NCBI GenBank assembly: GCA_934281515.1
Contig: CAKQXG010000013.1
Span: 1 to 27,470, forward strand
Reading direction: 5' to 3'
Length of the DNA: 27,470 nt
DNA from: an uncultured Clostridia bacterium
GTDB lineage: Bacteria; Bacillota; Clostridia; Christensenellales; CAG-314
In this document: positions 14,730 to 23,096 of the stretch, one piece after another
How positions within the stretch are numbered: position 1 is the first letter of the stretch
Layout: the number at the start of each line of letters is the position of its first letter
Made by a program: the position numbers and the translations under genes
Notes under the pieces: model-generated
What the model saw: the letters and a program-made list of their open reading frames with translations, nothing else
Database searches by the model: none
What the model was told of the DNA's origin: nothing

Positions 14730-15862
14730 CAGTTATCGCCCTGCCTATTTTCAAATACTGCCGTCACCGCCTCCAACAGGTTGCGCACGGGCAGGTGTTG
14801 CGGACAGGTACGCTCGCACTTACCGCACTTGATACAATCGCTTGCCTTGCCGTGTCCCTTGGTGTACACGCTGTGGTAGTAGAAGTCGGCGTTCCAATCA
14901 TTGTACAGTTGTTTGGCGTTGGCGCAGGCAAACAGGTCGGGAATAAGTATGTGTCTGGGACAACCGTCCACGCAGTAGCGACAACCCGTGCAGGCAATTG
15001 TGTGTTTGGCATTGAGTATCTCGCACACCTGTTGCACCGCCTGTTGTTCGATATCGTTAAGCGGAGCGAAATTTGCCATGGTGTGCAGATTGTCTTTGGC
15101 TTGTTCGTAATCGCTCATGCCGGACAGCACCATAAACACGTTGTCGCAACCTGCCGCAAAACGTAATGCGTAGCTTGCAGTGCTACCGCCGTGCAGATTG
15201 TCCAACACCGTGCGCGCGCGTCGTCAGGCAAACGTGCAAGATTGCCGCCCTTGACCGGTTCCATAACCACAATCGGTTTGTTGTGACGTTTGCGTACTTC
15301 CACACACTTACCCGACTGCACGACGGGGCTGTCCCAATCGACATAGTTAAGTTGCAATTGAACAAGCTCTACTTCGGGGTACTCGGTCAATATCTCGTCC
15401 AACACTTCGGCGGTGTCATGGAAGGAGATGCCGACGTGCTTTATCTTACCCGCTGCCTTTAGTTCAAATGCCTGTTCATAAGCGCGGCAACGCTTGAAAT
15501 GTTGAAAATTGTTTTTGTTTTGCGCATGCATCAGGTAGAAATCGAAGTACTCCACTCCGCACAACTCAAGCTGACTTTCAAAAAAACGGCTTGACGTCGG
15601 CTTCTGTTTTGAAATACATGTCTGTCAGTTTGTTTGTCAAAGTGAAACTCTCGCGCGGATAACGCTTGACAAGGCACTCACGGATAGCCGTCTCGCTTTT
15701 GCCCGACAGGTAACCGTGCGCCGTGTCGAAGTAGTTGAATCCGCTGTCGATAAACAAATCAATCATTTTGTTAAACTCGGCAAAGTCCACCTTGTCGCCG
15801 TCCATGGGCAACCGCATGCAACCGAAACCGAAATTTTTGCGAACCTTTTCAAATACTGCCAT
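14729..15862 (-). pseudogene. Aldo/keto reductase with C-terminal 2x[4Fe-4S], two frameshifts
   Basis: Three consecutive minus-strand pieces together make one typical 375-residue ferredoxin-type aldo/keto reductase. Piece 1 (15578-15862) has the start MAVFEKV, the barrel strand FNYFDTAHGY with the catalytic Asp and Tyr, and the Lys in TNKL. Piece 2 (to about 15212) has YLMHAQN with the catalytic His. Piece 3 ends with two clusters, CTGCRYCVDGC and CIKCGKCERTC. The first break is an A7 run (15580-15586, one base too many, giving KPFF-stop); the second is a GC dinucleotide run (15212-15220, two bases too many). GAGG precedes the ATG at 15862. Either the gene is dead or the two simple repeats carry assembly errors. 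Confidence 0.85.
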
Positions 15863-15984
15863 ACTAAACCTCACGAAATCCGTATTTTGTACTCAATTTT
15901 TACATACGTATATTTTTTTTGCAATATGCTCCGATAAAACGGGCGCATATATCTACACCGATGCAGACGACTTAACAGAAGCCT

Positions 15985-16638
15985 TTACAATGCCAACGCA
16001 ATCAGCATCAACCCAGGGAAATACAGCATCGTGTTGGCACTGTCTATGTAGCGGTTGCGGAATTTGTACAGGTACAACCCCAAAACTATGTCGCTACACA
16101 GGTACATGAAGCACCCCAACCCGAACAAAAATGCTTTGTAGTTGCCCGTGCCCTGCACAAACAACGTAAGTCCCAGACTGCCGCACAGCGCGACAAAAAT
16201 CGTGTAGATGTTCAGGCTGACCATGCAACTGCCGAAGTCTATCACTTTGGTAACTTGTCCGATGACAAGCGCGACAAGCAATACTACAAACACAATGCTG
16301 AACCACCACTGCCAATCAAACACCAATGTGCAGTAGGTTGACAGGCACAGACTTGCCAATGCAAAACTGAACACGCCGCACAGAAACCAACAGCGTTTGT
16401 CCATAAATACAAGGAATACGTCGCCTACCGCGGCAAATATAACACCGAGCAATGCTACAACGGAAAACTCGCCGCCGTCTCTGACAAAGCCTACAACCGC
16501 CATAGACAAAAACAACGCCGAAGAAATGCACTTGACGACGCCACGCCTACGATTGCCGACATTAAGAAACTTCATCACTACCATTGCGCACACGCATACG
16601 GCATAAACCGACAACATTATTATCTGATAAACCTGCAT
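15985..16638 (-). CDS. YhhN/TMEM86-family membrane protein
   Basis: A 217-residue integral membrane protein with about eight hydrophobic helices and almost no loops. The pattern LGVIFAAVGDVFLVF (about 63-77) with the conserved GD pair and a later CSDIVLGLYLY segment match the YhhN family (lysoplasmalogenase-like, TMEM86). Members hydrolyse the vinyl-ether bond of lysoplasmalogens, and many anaerobic Clostridia make plasmalogens, so the role fits, but activity is not shown. The ATG at 16638 has GGAGGAG upstream and is preferred over a longer reading that runs through the promoter. It is divergent from the EamA gene. Confidence 0.78.
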   Translation of the reverse strand: MQVYQIIMLSVYAVCVCAMVVMKFLNVGNRRRGVVKCISSALFLSMAVVGFVRDGGEFSVVALLGVIFAAVGDVFLVFMDKRCWFLCGVFSFALASLCLSTYCTLVFDWQWWFSIVFVVLLVALVIGQVTKVIDFGSCMVSLNIYTIFVALCGSLGLTLFVQGTGNYKAFLFGLGCFMYLCSDIVLGLYLYKFRNRYIDSANTMLYFPGLMLIALAL

Positions 16639-16698
16639 AAACTCTCCTCCGTCAGCGCACATTAAGCCACACACATGCGCGACCACTTTACTACTTGC

Positions 16699-16707
16699 AT
16701 TATACCA
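16699..16707 (-). promoter_or_regulatory. Extended -10 promoter of the YhhN gene
   Basis: The minus strand shows TGGTATAAT, an extended -10 with a perfect TATAAT, 60 bases before the ATG. The -35 region (ATGAAA near 16722-16727) is weak, as is common with extended -10 promoters. Confidence 0.5.
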
Positions 16708-16837
16708 CATCAATATTGAAATTTCATCACAATATTTTTCACTTAACGGTGACAATACTTTTCATGCGAAAAATACCGCATAAAATTGACTGATTTGCCC
16801 GTTTTGTATACGTTTTGACGCAAAATCGGCAAAAACA

Positions 16838-16866
16838 TTGACAAATTAGTTTTAATAGCATATAAT
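16838..16866 (+). promoter_or_regulatory. Perfect consensus promoter of the EamA gene
   Basis: TTGACA (16838-16843), a 17-base spacer and TATAAT (16861-16866) match the housekeeping consensus at every position. Transcription should start near 16873, giving a leader of about 120 bases. Confidence 0.85.
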
Positions 16867-16875
16867 ATAAAAAAA

Positions 16876-16972
16876 TATCGGAGAAAATGTGGGAGCAATC
16901 CCGTGTCCATTCGTCTCCGTCAGTGACAACGACAGACTAATATTAGTTTGTCGTTTTTTATATATCGTCACT
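16876..16972 (+). promoter_or_regulatory. Structured leader with terminator, candidate riboswitch or attenuator
   Basis: The leader has a stem CGGAGA (16879-16884)/TCTCCG (16914-16919) enclosing a GGGA-GCAA-TCCC hairpin. A second element follows, CGACAGACTAAT/ATTAGTTTGTCG (16930-16953, one G-T pair), directly followed by TTTTTT, a full intrinsic terminator. AGTGAC and GTCACT flank the terminator and could pair. The layout of a compact fold plus a terminator ahead of a transporter gene is that of a transcription-control leader. It does not match any riboswitch class I can recall, and it is too short for a T-box. Confidence 0.6.
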
Positions 16973-16995
16973 ATACCGAAACGTCGAGGTTGGAA

Positions 16996-17949
16996 ATGTT
17001 GAAAACAAACAAAAAACAACATATTCTTGCGCTTGTCATGCTGTCGTTGACCGCCGTTGCCTGGGGCGCGGGCTTTGTATTTAACGACCAATTGTTGTCA
17101 AAGTTTTTCTACCATACGCCGCTGTTGTTCAACACGATTCGTTTTGCATTGTCTGCGGTATTACTTGTGGCAATCTTTTGCACTAAGCTGTCGCTTGACA
17201 AGCGATCACTGCTGTACAGTGCGTTGGGCGGAGTGTTTCTGTTTGCGGCATTTGCATTGCAAGTGTATGGATTGAAATACACTACTCCTGCCCATAGCGG
17301 ATTTTTTACTGCGGGCTACATTGTGTTTGTGCCGTTTGTCGTGTGGGCAATATGCAAAAAGCGCCCGTCTGCAACGACATTGTGCGGCGTGGTCGTGGCA
17401 ATTTGCGGTTTGGCAATATTAAATCTTAACGGAGACAAAGAGCATGGCAACGACATACTGTTAGGAGACATGATTACTCTTGCAAGCGCACTGATGTTTT
17501 CGTTGCAGATTGTTTGGAGCGAGATTTCGTTGCAAAAGGGCGTAGATCACTACTCTTTTACCACGTTTCAGATGTGTGTTGCGGCGATTCTGTTCGCACT
17601 CGGTTCCGTAGCGTTTGAACACGGAAGCTACGGCACCGTCACATTCGAGACGTCCTACGGCATATGGCGATTTGCAATGGTAATACTGTTCGGCACGGTA
17701 TTTGCGTACTTTTCGCAGACGTACTCTCAACAACATCTGTCGTCGGGCGAGACGGCGCTGATTATGGGATGCGAGTCGCCCATCGGAGCAGTGCTAAGCC
17801 TGATTGTCGGTGCCGACGAATTCGGCTGGAACATAGTGATAGGCGGATTGTTGGTAATTGCCGCCGTAGTGCTTGTAGAAGTAGTCCCGGCGCTGATCAA
17901 GAAGTCGGCATCGGTCGACGAACAAGACAATCGGGACTGCACGAACTGA
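16996..17949 (+). CDS. EamA/DMT-superfamily transporter
   Basis: The 317-residue protein has ten hydrophobic helices in two EamA repeats (about 11-137 and 153-295), as usual for drug/metabolite transporters such as RhaT/YdcZ relatives. Diagnostic segments are AVAWGAGFVFND near the N-terminus and GETALIMGCESPIGAVLS in the second repeat. The ATG at 16996 was chosen for the GAGG six bases upstream; an earlier in-frame ATG falls within the leader terminator region. The substrate cannot be read from sequence, but a dedicated leader with a terminator suggests control by a small molecule or tRNA-like signal, perhaps the substrate itself. Confidence 0.85.
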   Translation: MLKTNKKQHILALVMLSLTAVAWGAGFVFNDQLLSKFFYHTPLLFNTIRFALSAVLLVAIFCTKLSLDKRSLLYSALGGVFLFAAFALQVYGLKYTTPAHSGFFTAGYIVFVPFVVWAICKKRPSATTLCGVVVAICGLAILNLNGDKEHGNDILLGDMITLASALMFSLQIVWSEISLQKGVDHYSFTTFQMCVAAILFALGSVAFEHGSYGTVTFETSYGIWRFAMVILFGTVFAYFSQTYSQQHLSSGETALIMGCESPIGAVLSLIVGADEFGWNIVIGGLLVIAAVVLVEVVPALIKKSASVDEQDNRDCTN

Positions 17950-17978
17950 AACAGCTTGAAAAAGTCAAATAAAAATGT

Positions 17979-18007
17979 TTGACACAAATTAAAAATGGTG
18001 ATATATT
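17979..18007 (+). promoter_or_regulatory. Promoter of the thiamine transporter gene
   Basis: TTGACA (17979-17984), a 17-base spacer and TATATT (18002-18007) lie just ahead of the TPP aptamer; transcription starts at about its first base. Confidence 0.8.
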
Positions 18008-18010
18008 GTT

Positions 18011-18096
18011 TTCGCTAGGGGTGCCGAGCAAATTTGCGTTCGGCTGAGAGAGTCCCTTTGAACTTGTCAAGTCAGTACTTGCGTAAGGAATGCGAA
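18011..18096 (+). promoter_or_regulatory. TPP riboswitch (thi-box) aptamer
   Basis: The aptamer is closed by TTCGC/GCGAA and contains the family landmarks AGGGGTGCC, GGCTGAGAGAGTCCCTTTGAAC and GCGTAAGGAATGC in the right order. Thiamine pyrophosphate binding would stop expression of the downstream thiamine transporter through the terminator at 18140-18165. Confidence 0.93.
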
Positions 18097-18139
18097 ACAG
18101 CGCCGTTTTTGTCGGCGTCAATACGGATTTTGTTTGCGT

Positions 18140-18165
18140 AAGTTCTCCTTCGGAGGACTTTTTTT
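18140..18165 (+). terminator. Terminator of the TPP riboswitch
   Basis: AAGTTCTCC (18140-18148) pairs with GGAGGACTT (18152-18160, one G-T pair) and is followed by a T-run. It is the expression platform between aptamer and gene. A further CGCCG/CGGCG hairpin (about 18101-18117) may belong to the switch. Confidence 0.85.
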
Positions 18166-18195
18166 GATGCAAAATAAATTTTAGGAGAAATTGTT

Positions 18196-19335
18196 ATGAG
18201 TGAATTGTGGTCAACTTTGATTTCCGCAACAGACGCATATACGGCGGTTGACAGCCTGAATGACATTGTCGCAACCATCGCGTTTTACATTACCGTTGTG
18301 GTTGCAGCGGCATTGGCTGTGTACAACGTTGCTATCGGCGGTCGCGACGCAGAGACGATCGCCAAGGCTCGCCGCACATCGGTGGGCATCGTTGTGGGTT
18401 ACAGCGTAGGCGTTATTGCCGTGCTTGGTACGCTAAAGATTATTCTTGCGGCTATAGACGAAAAAATCGACACAAAGTTTTGGCTTGTAATCGGTTTGTT
18501 TGCCCTTGTACTTGTAGGCGTGTCGGCAATTTTGATGCTGAAAAAGAACAATTTTTCGGCTACAAAATGGGTTACGCTCGCATACGCCGTAGTTGTTGTC
18601 GCTTATGTTGTCGTACTGTTGGTGTGTTTCCCTGCCGCCAAAGAAAAGTACGAGCCGCTGAACAAGTGGCTGATGTACGGTTTGTCGGTTGCGCTTGTTG
18701 CGGCAATTGCAGTACCCGCACTGTTGCTTGACAAACCTGCCGCGTATGACTCACGCAGTATCACTTATGCAGCCGTGTGCATTGCCACAAGCTTTGCGCT
18801 CAGCTATGTCAAGTTTTTCTCACTGCCTCAGGGCGGCTCCATCACATTTGCAAGCATGTTGCCGCTTATGTTGTACGCATATATGTTCGGACTTCGTCGC
18901 GGCGTGATTGCCGGCGCGGTGTACGGATTGTTGCAGTTTATCCAATCTCCGCAATACTACGAGCCTATGCAGGCACTGCTTGACTACCCCATTGCTTTTG
19001 CAAGTATCGGTATGGCAGGTATCGGTCGCAAAATGAAGTTTTTGCGTGGGAACACCACCGCAGAATTTTGCGTCGGCGCAACGATTGCAGTGCTGTATCG
19101 CTATGCGGCGCACGTACTCAGCGGATACTTTGTGTTTAATAGTTGGGCAGAGTACTGGGGCGACTGGTACGGCGCACATCCTCTTGCATATTCCTTTGCG
19201 TACAACGCCTTTATGTTTGTGGAGCTGGCGGTGCTACTTGTTGTAGGAGTATTGATGTTGCAAAGCAAATCTGTCAAGCGCATGCTACACAGTATCTCCG
19301 ACACAAACGAAGCCACTGCCGCTACTCAAGCGTAG
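18196..19335 (+). CDS. thiT: ThiT-family thiamine transporter S-component with N-terminal membrane extension
   Basis: The last 190 residues (about 188-360) are ThiT, the thiamine-binding S-component of ECF transporters. Landmarks are LPQGGSITFASMLPLM (about 210-225), LLDYPIAFAS, and the binding-pocket region with His306 (RYAAHVLSG), Trp residues at 317-324, and Tyr/Asn at 336-337 (YSFAYN). Typical ThiT is about 180-200 residues; here 180 extra residues with about five membrane helices and no recognised family precede it. The TPP riboswitch directly upstream supports the thiamine role. AGGAG precedes the ATG. The ECF ATPase and EcfT subunits are not nearby, as usual for group II systems that share them. 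Confidence 0.9.
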   Translation: MSELWSTLISATDAYTAVDSLNDIVATIAFYITVVVAAALAVYNVAIGGRDAETIAKARRTSVGIVVGYSVGVIAVLGTLKIILAAIDEKIDTKFWLVIGLFALVLVGVSAILMLKKNNFSATKWVTLAYAVVVVAYVVVLLVCFPAAKEKYEPLNKWLMYGLSVALVAAIAVPALLLDKPAAYDSRSITYAAVCIATSFALSYVKFFSLPQGGSITFASMLPLMLYAYMFGLRRGVIAGAVYGLLQFIQSPQYYEPMQALLDYPIAFASIGMAGIGRKMKFLRGNTTAEFCVGATIAVLYRYAAHVLSGYFVFNSWAEYWGDWYGAHPLAYSFAYNAFMFVELAVLLVVGVLMLQSKSVKRMLHSISDTNEATAATQA

Positions 19336-19364
19336 TAGTCTATTACAGAAACAATTAAACATTT

Positions 19365-19411
19365 ACAAAACAACAACGGCCTTCCTTGTCTGACAGGGAA
19401 GGTCGTTGTGT
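19365..19411 (-). terminator. Terminator between convergent genes
   Basis: ACAACGGCCTTCC and GGAAGGTCGTTGT form a 13-base-pair stem with one G-T pair (19375-19411). On the minus strand TTGTTTTG follows. It lies between the convergent thiT and carbamoyltransferase-like genes, and on the plus strand it lacks a U-run, so it mainly serves the minus gene. Confidence 0.65.
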
Positions 19412-19485
19412 CGTATGTAGATATATGTTTCGGCAGTTATGCAAGCCGACAATATTGCGCGGCCTGCAATACAGTACTACACAAG

Positions 19486-20319
19486 TTATTCGGTCAACAG
19501 ATAAAGCACTGCCATTGTTACGCTTACGTAGCAGGCTTCGCGCTCGGACGCAAGACTGTAGGGATAGTCGTTGACGCCTATGTTGTCCACAACCTTGCGA
19601 CTGCCAAGTAGCGGACAATGTATACGTGCGCGATCCATGTAATCTTGACTGATGCCTCCTTTTGTACCGTAGTACTTGACAGGGTCGGAGTACGCCGACA
19701 AACCAAGGTCGATAACCACGTCGGCACCGCTGAACGCGCCGACGGGATTGTCCAACACCACGCCTCTACGTTGTGTGCCGAAGTCGTCGGCAGGCAAGTA
19801 CCATGCGAAAGTACTGTTGTACAGTTCGAGACAGTGTATCAGTTCGTTTACTCGATTGGAGTCACGATTGCCCACTGCCAACACAGACAGATTGTTAAGC
19901 CCGTCTGACCTGACAGACAATGTCAACAGGTCGGCAAGCACGCCGATAGGATCGTATCTGCCCGAACCGGCATTTACTACCTTACAGCGAGAAACTGTAG
20001 CAAAACTCTTGGCAAGGTTGTCGTTGTCACACGACACCGCAACCACGTTTGCGCCCATGTCGTCAAACAGGCGACATTGCTCGGCAGGGTCATCGGCACC
20101 GAACACAGGCACCGATATGCCCGACAAGTAAGACGTAGCCAGCGTAAATCCGGTACTGGCGACGCACGGTTTATCCCACACGCCGGCAACCACTTTGCCC
20201 GTCAGTTGCGGACCCTTTTTGAAGTCGGCGCGAACAATGCGGTGCATCTGATCGGCAACGGCAAGGATATGAGTGATTTCTTCCTTGTTTAAAGATGTCA
20301 AAGACAACAAACTGTTCAT
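19486..20319 (-). CDS. Aspartate/ornithine carbamoyltransferase homologue lacking substrate motifs
   Basis: The 277-residue protein follows the PyrB/ArgF fold from start to end: an N-terminal LTSLNKEEITHIL helix, the VVNAGSG strand, an NLSVLAVGN strand opening the second domain, and the terminal VTMAVLYLL helix. The carbamoyl-phosphate loop STRTR, normally preceded by EKP or EPS, reads CVASTGF (about 52-58). The HPTQ motif reads YDPIG (122-126). Both catalytic signatures are thus missing, though the frame is intact, and GGGAGG precedes the ATG. It is unlikely to be a normal carbamoyltransferase. It may be a pseudoenzyme or use another substrate. No pyrimidine or arginine genes lie nearby. Confidence 0.75.
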   Translation of the reverse strand: MNSLLSLTSLNKEEITHILAVADQMHRIVRADFKKGPQLTGKVVAGVWDKPCVASTGFTLATSYLSGISVPVFGADDPAEQCRLFDDMGANVVAVSCDNDNLAKSFATVSRCKVVNAGSGRYDPIGVLADLLTLSVRSDGLNNLSVLAVGNRDSNRVNELIHCLELYNSTFAWYLPADDFGTQRRGVVLDNPVGAFSGADVVIDLGLSAYSDPVKYYGTKGGISQDYMDRARIHCPLLGSRKVVDNIGVNDYPYSLASEREACYVSVTMAVLYLLTE

Positions 20320-20445
20320 GTTTTCCTCCCGAACGGTAACAAAATTTTGTGTACGTATGTATTTTTTTAGTTACAGTCATTGTATTTCCAAGGCAATACT
20401 TACAAACAATCGACACAAAGCAATGCTCAAAAGTCGTATGACAGA

Positions 20446-21240
20446 TTATCCGTATAACTTGCCCACCAACCACAGCACAAAACGTTGCGGTAGCACGCGT
20501 ACAAGCCAACAAACCAATTTGTACTCCGCGCCTACTGCCACTAGTGCAGGCGGATTACGTTTAACAACAAGCCCGACAATAACTTTGGCTACTGTTACAG
20601 GATCGCGTCCCTTGCGTTCGTCACGCTCCATACGCGCAACGGACTTGTTCATACTGCGCTCGTATCCGCCGCTGTCGTCGGCAGACTTCTGTCGCGCGTC
20701 AGTAAAACCCGTTTTGGTGTCACCTGGCATTACGGCGCAAACGCGCACGCCGCTACCCTTCAACTCCAGTCGCAGTGCCTGCGTAAACATGTTTATTGCC
20801 GCCTTGCTTGCTGAATACGCCGTTTGGTAGGGTATCGGTACCACTGCGGCAACCGAGCTGACGTTGACAAGCGTGCCTTTGCTTTGTTTGAGATACGGCA
20901 GGGCAAGTCGCGCACACTCCATTGTTGCTAGCGTATTCAGGCGGAACAAGTTTTCCGTCTGTTGCGACGGAATATGCTCCACGGCGCCCGAAATCCCCAT
21001 GCCTGCATTGTTGACAAACACGTCTATACGTCCGTCGTCGTCGACTATGTCGTCAAGTACTCTTTGTACTGCGGCATAGTCTGTAACGTCGCAGGCAACG
21101 CCGACAAAGGATCCGTCCGACGTACCGCGACGGGACAAACCGTAAACTTTACAACCCGTCTGCGCAAAATAACTTGCCGTAGCCAAACCGATGCCCGAGC
21201 TTGCGCCGATTACAACAACTACCTTGTTTAACTTTTTCAT
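20446..21240 (-). CDS. Short-chain dehydrogenase/reductase
   Basis: A 264-residue classical SDR. The cofactor motif GASSGIG is at about 12-18, NNAG at 77-80, the catalytic Ser at 128-129, and YSASK with Tyr142/Lys146. An Arg pair (SRR, about 36-38) after the second strand suggests NADP(H). The last 40 residues are hydrophobic (LVCWLVRVLPQRFVLWLVGKL), which may form a membrane-associated helix, as in SDRs acting on lipids or steroids. The ATG at 21240 comes five bases after the hydrolase stop; an in-frame TTG three codons earlier overlaps that stop and is an alternative start. Pairing with an alpha/beta hydrolase suggests lipid or ester metabolism, as inference. Confidence 0.88.
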   Translation of the reverse strand: MKKLNKVVVVIGASSGIGLATASYFAQTGCKVYGLSRRGTSDGSFVGVACDVTDYAAVQRVLDDIVDDDGRIDVFVNNAGMGISGAVEHIPSQQTENLFRLNTLATMECARLALPYLKQSKGTLVNVSSVAAVVPIPYQTAYSASKAAINMFTQALRLELKGSGVRVCAVMPGDTKTGFTDARQKSADDSGGYERSMNKSVARMERDERKGRDPVTVAKVIVGLVVKRNPPALVAVGAEYKLVCWLVRVLPQRFVLWLVGKLYG

Positions 21241-21245
21241 ATGCG

Positions 21246-22028
21246 TCAAATCGTTTTATCTTCAAACGGCACGACAACTTTGTGTTTGCCGTCGGACAGA
21301 AAGTCTACTATTTTTTCGATGATTACGTTGTCGCGATTGGTGTACAACATGCCGTGCCCCACGTCGGGTAAAATGACAGTTTGCAGGTTAGTAAAGTTGT
21401 TTTGAATATACTCAACAGATGTTTTGGGCACCAACTCGTCAAGTTCGCCCCACAACAACAGAGCGTTTGTTCTGACGGGAGCGCACTCGTCAACCGCTTT
21501 ACAAACAAGCTCCATCAGGTCGGCAAACACATTGAATGTGTGCAAATCGACACTCGGAAAGATACGCTTGATAGCAATACCTGCCGACACCATGCTGTTT
21601 TGCAATGCCCGGCGCAGTTCCTCGTTGCTGGCGGCACGTGCGTCGCGTTGTTTGAGCCACTGCGTGATGTAGCGGAAATAAAACTTGATCATGGCAATGG
21701 GGCTTGACAAGTTGAAGTACCTGTTGCTGGGCGACACCATTACCGCCTTGTTGACAGGTCGACGGGCAGACAAATAACTTGTCAGTGCGCCGCCCATACT
21801 GAAACCGACAACGTCCACACTGTCATGACGTGCGGCAAGTTCGTCGAAGCACTTAAGTATGCCCGTAACGGTAGCCTCGACGGTAAATTTGTCAAACGAC
21901 TCGCCGTCGTTGTGCCCGGGTACCTTGTACGGTACGACTTCGTCATAAAACCCGAGATAGTCATACAGCCGCCCGAAGTCGTGTATGTCGGTCAAAAAAC
22001 CGTGTATTGTCATTACTGCTTTGGACAT
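21246..22028 (-). CDS. Alpha/beta hydrolase, carboxylesterase-like
   Basis: A 260-residue alpha/beta hydrolase. The oxyanion region IHGFLTD is near 8-14, the nucleophile elbow GFSMGG puts Ser77, the acid is Asp197 in WGELDELVP, and His225 sits in DVGHGML. It has no signal peptide. The lid region (about 108-165) is typical of monoacylglycerol lipase or Est30-like carboxylesterases. AAGGAG precedes the ATG at 22028. It is the first gene of a likely two-gene operon with the SDR; the next gene starts five bases after its stop. Confidence 0.88.
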   Translation of the reverse strand: MSKAVMTIHGFLTDIHDFGRLYDYLGFYDEVVPYKVPGHNDGESFDKFTVEATVTGILKCFDELAARHDSVDVVGFSMGGALTSYLSARRPVNKAVMVSPSNRYFNLSSPIAMIKFYFRYITQWLKQRDARAASNEELRRALQNSMVSAGIAIKRIFPSVDLHTFNVFADLMELVCKAVDECAPVRTNALLLWGELDELVPKTSVEYIQNNFTNLQTVILPDVGHGMLYTNRDNVIIEKIVDFLSDGKHKVVVPFEDKTI

Positions 22029-22199
22029 GTCGTTCTCCTTGTCTGGTCGGCAACACAATATTTAAACGCAAATCTTTTTTATGACTGTTACCAAAAACTA
22101 TTTGTTCGGGTATTGTATTGCCGTAATTGTTAATTATGCCCTTTTTTGCAAGGTAAAATCAACAAAAAAAACTGCAAAATATCGGATAAACAAGCAAAT

Positions 22200-22228
22200 A
22201 TTATACCGTAAGCATTGTTGTCCTGTAA
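22200..22228 (-). promoter_or_regulatory. Candidate promoter of the hydrolase-SDR operon
   Basis: Minus-strand TTACAG (22223-22228), a 17-base spacer and TATAAT (22200-22205) lie about 170 bases before the hydrolase ATG. The intervening leader is AT-rich and shows no clear fold. No gene is visible in 22029-22258. Confidence 0.45.
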
Positions 22229-22258
22229 TAAAATCTACAATACGTATGCGGATTTTTG

Positions 22259-22924
22259 TTACCAAACAATTTCCGCTAAGCCGTGACTGCGCAAAAATGT
22301 ATTGGCTTTGCTGAAATGCCTGCACCCGAAGAAACCGCTGTATGCCGACAGCGGACTAGGATGTGCCGCCGTAAGCACAAGATGATTGGGGTTGGTAAGC
22401 AGAGCGCGTTTTTCAAGCGCGTTGCGCCCCCACAACAGAAAAACAATAGGACGATTTTCGGCATTAAGTCCGGTAATCACCGCATCGGTAAATGTCTCCC
22501 AGCCCATTCCTCTGTGAGAATTCGGACTGCCTGCACGCACGGTAAGCACGGTGTTGAGCAACAACACTCCCTGTTTTGCCCAGGGAGTAAGATCGCCGCC
22601 GACAATTGCAGACGGACTGCCCGTGTCGTCGAGAATTTCCTTAAACATATTTTGCAAACTCTTGGGCACATCAACGCCTTGCGGCACGGAGAAACTCATA
22701 CCCATTGCCTGGTGCGGATTGTAGTACGGATCCTGTCCGAGAATCACCACTTTTACTTTGTCAAACGGCGTTTGATCGAATGCGTTGAGTATCAACGGCT
22801 TTGGCGGATAGATTGTCTTTGTAGCGTATTCCTGCAATAAAAATTGTTTAAGCGCGACAAAGTACGGCTTTTTAAATTCGTCAAGGAACAGACTTTCCCA
22901 TCCGTTGTAATTGCTTTTTATCAT
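22259..22924 (-). CDS. ung: Uracil-DNA glycosylase, family 1
   Basis: The 221-residue protein has all family-1 motifs: GQDPYYNP with catalytic Asp65, the uracil-binding LLLNTVLTV with Asn124, and HPSPLSA with His188. It removes uracil from DNA in base-excision repair, in the cytoplasm. Length is normal. The ATG at 22924 has GGAGA ahead of it and matches the usual N-terminus; a longer in-frame reading has no ribosome site. Confidence 0.97.
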   Translation of the reverse strand: MIKSNYNGWESLFLDEFKKPYFVALKQFLLQEYATKTIYPPKPLILNAFDQTPFDKVKVVILGQDPYYNPHQAMGMSFSVPQGVDVPKSLQNMFKEILDDTGSPSAIVGGDLTPWAKQGVLLLNTVLTVRAGSPNSHRGMGWETFTDAVITGLNAENRPIVFLLWGRNALEKRALLTNPNHLVLTAAHPSPLSAYSGFFGCRHFSKANTFLRSHGLAEIVW

Positions 22925-23096
22925 TGGTTTCTCCGATTTGTAAATAGACAAGCGCATATGCAAACATGCAAATTTTGTGCAGAAAAGGACAACATTCAAT
23001 TTCTACTAAAAGTTTTAAAGGGCATGTATGGAGAAAAGTTTTTTTGCAAAAGACTCCTTTCCTCACAATGTTTTTTGCCAAAACTCCTACCAAAAA

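Noticed and set aside
16876..16972. T-box leader before the EamA gene
   Set aside because: The leader is too short, has no Stem I or specifier loop, and no T-box consensus sequence is visible.
22925..23096. Possible terminator or small gene between ung and galM
   Set aside because: T- and A-rich runs are present but no convincing stem next to a U-tract and no ORF with a ribosome site.
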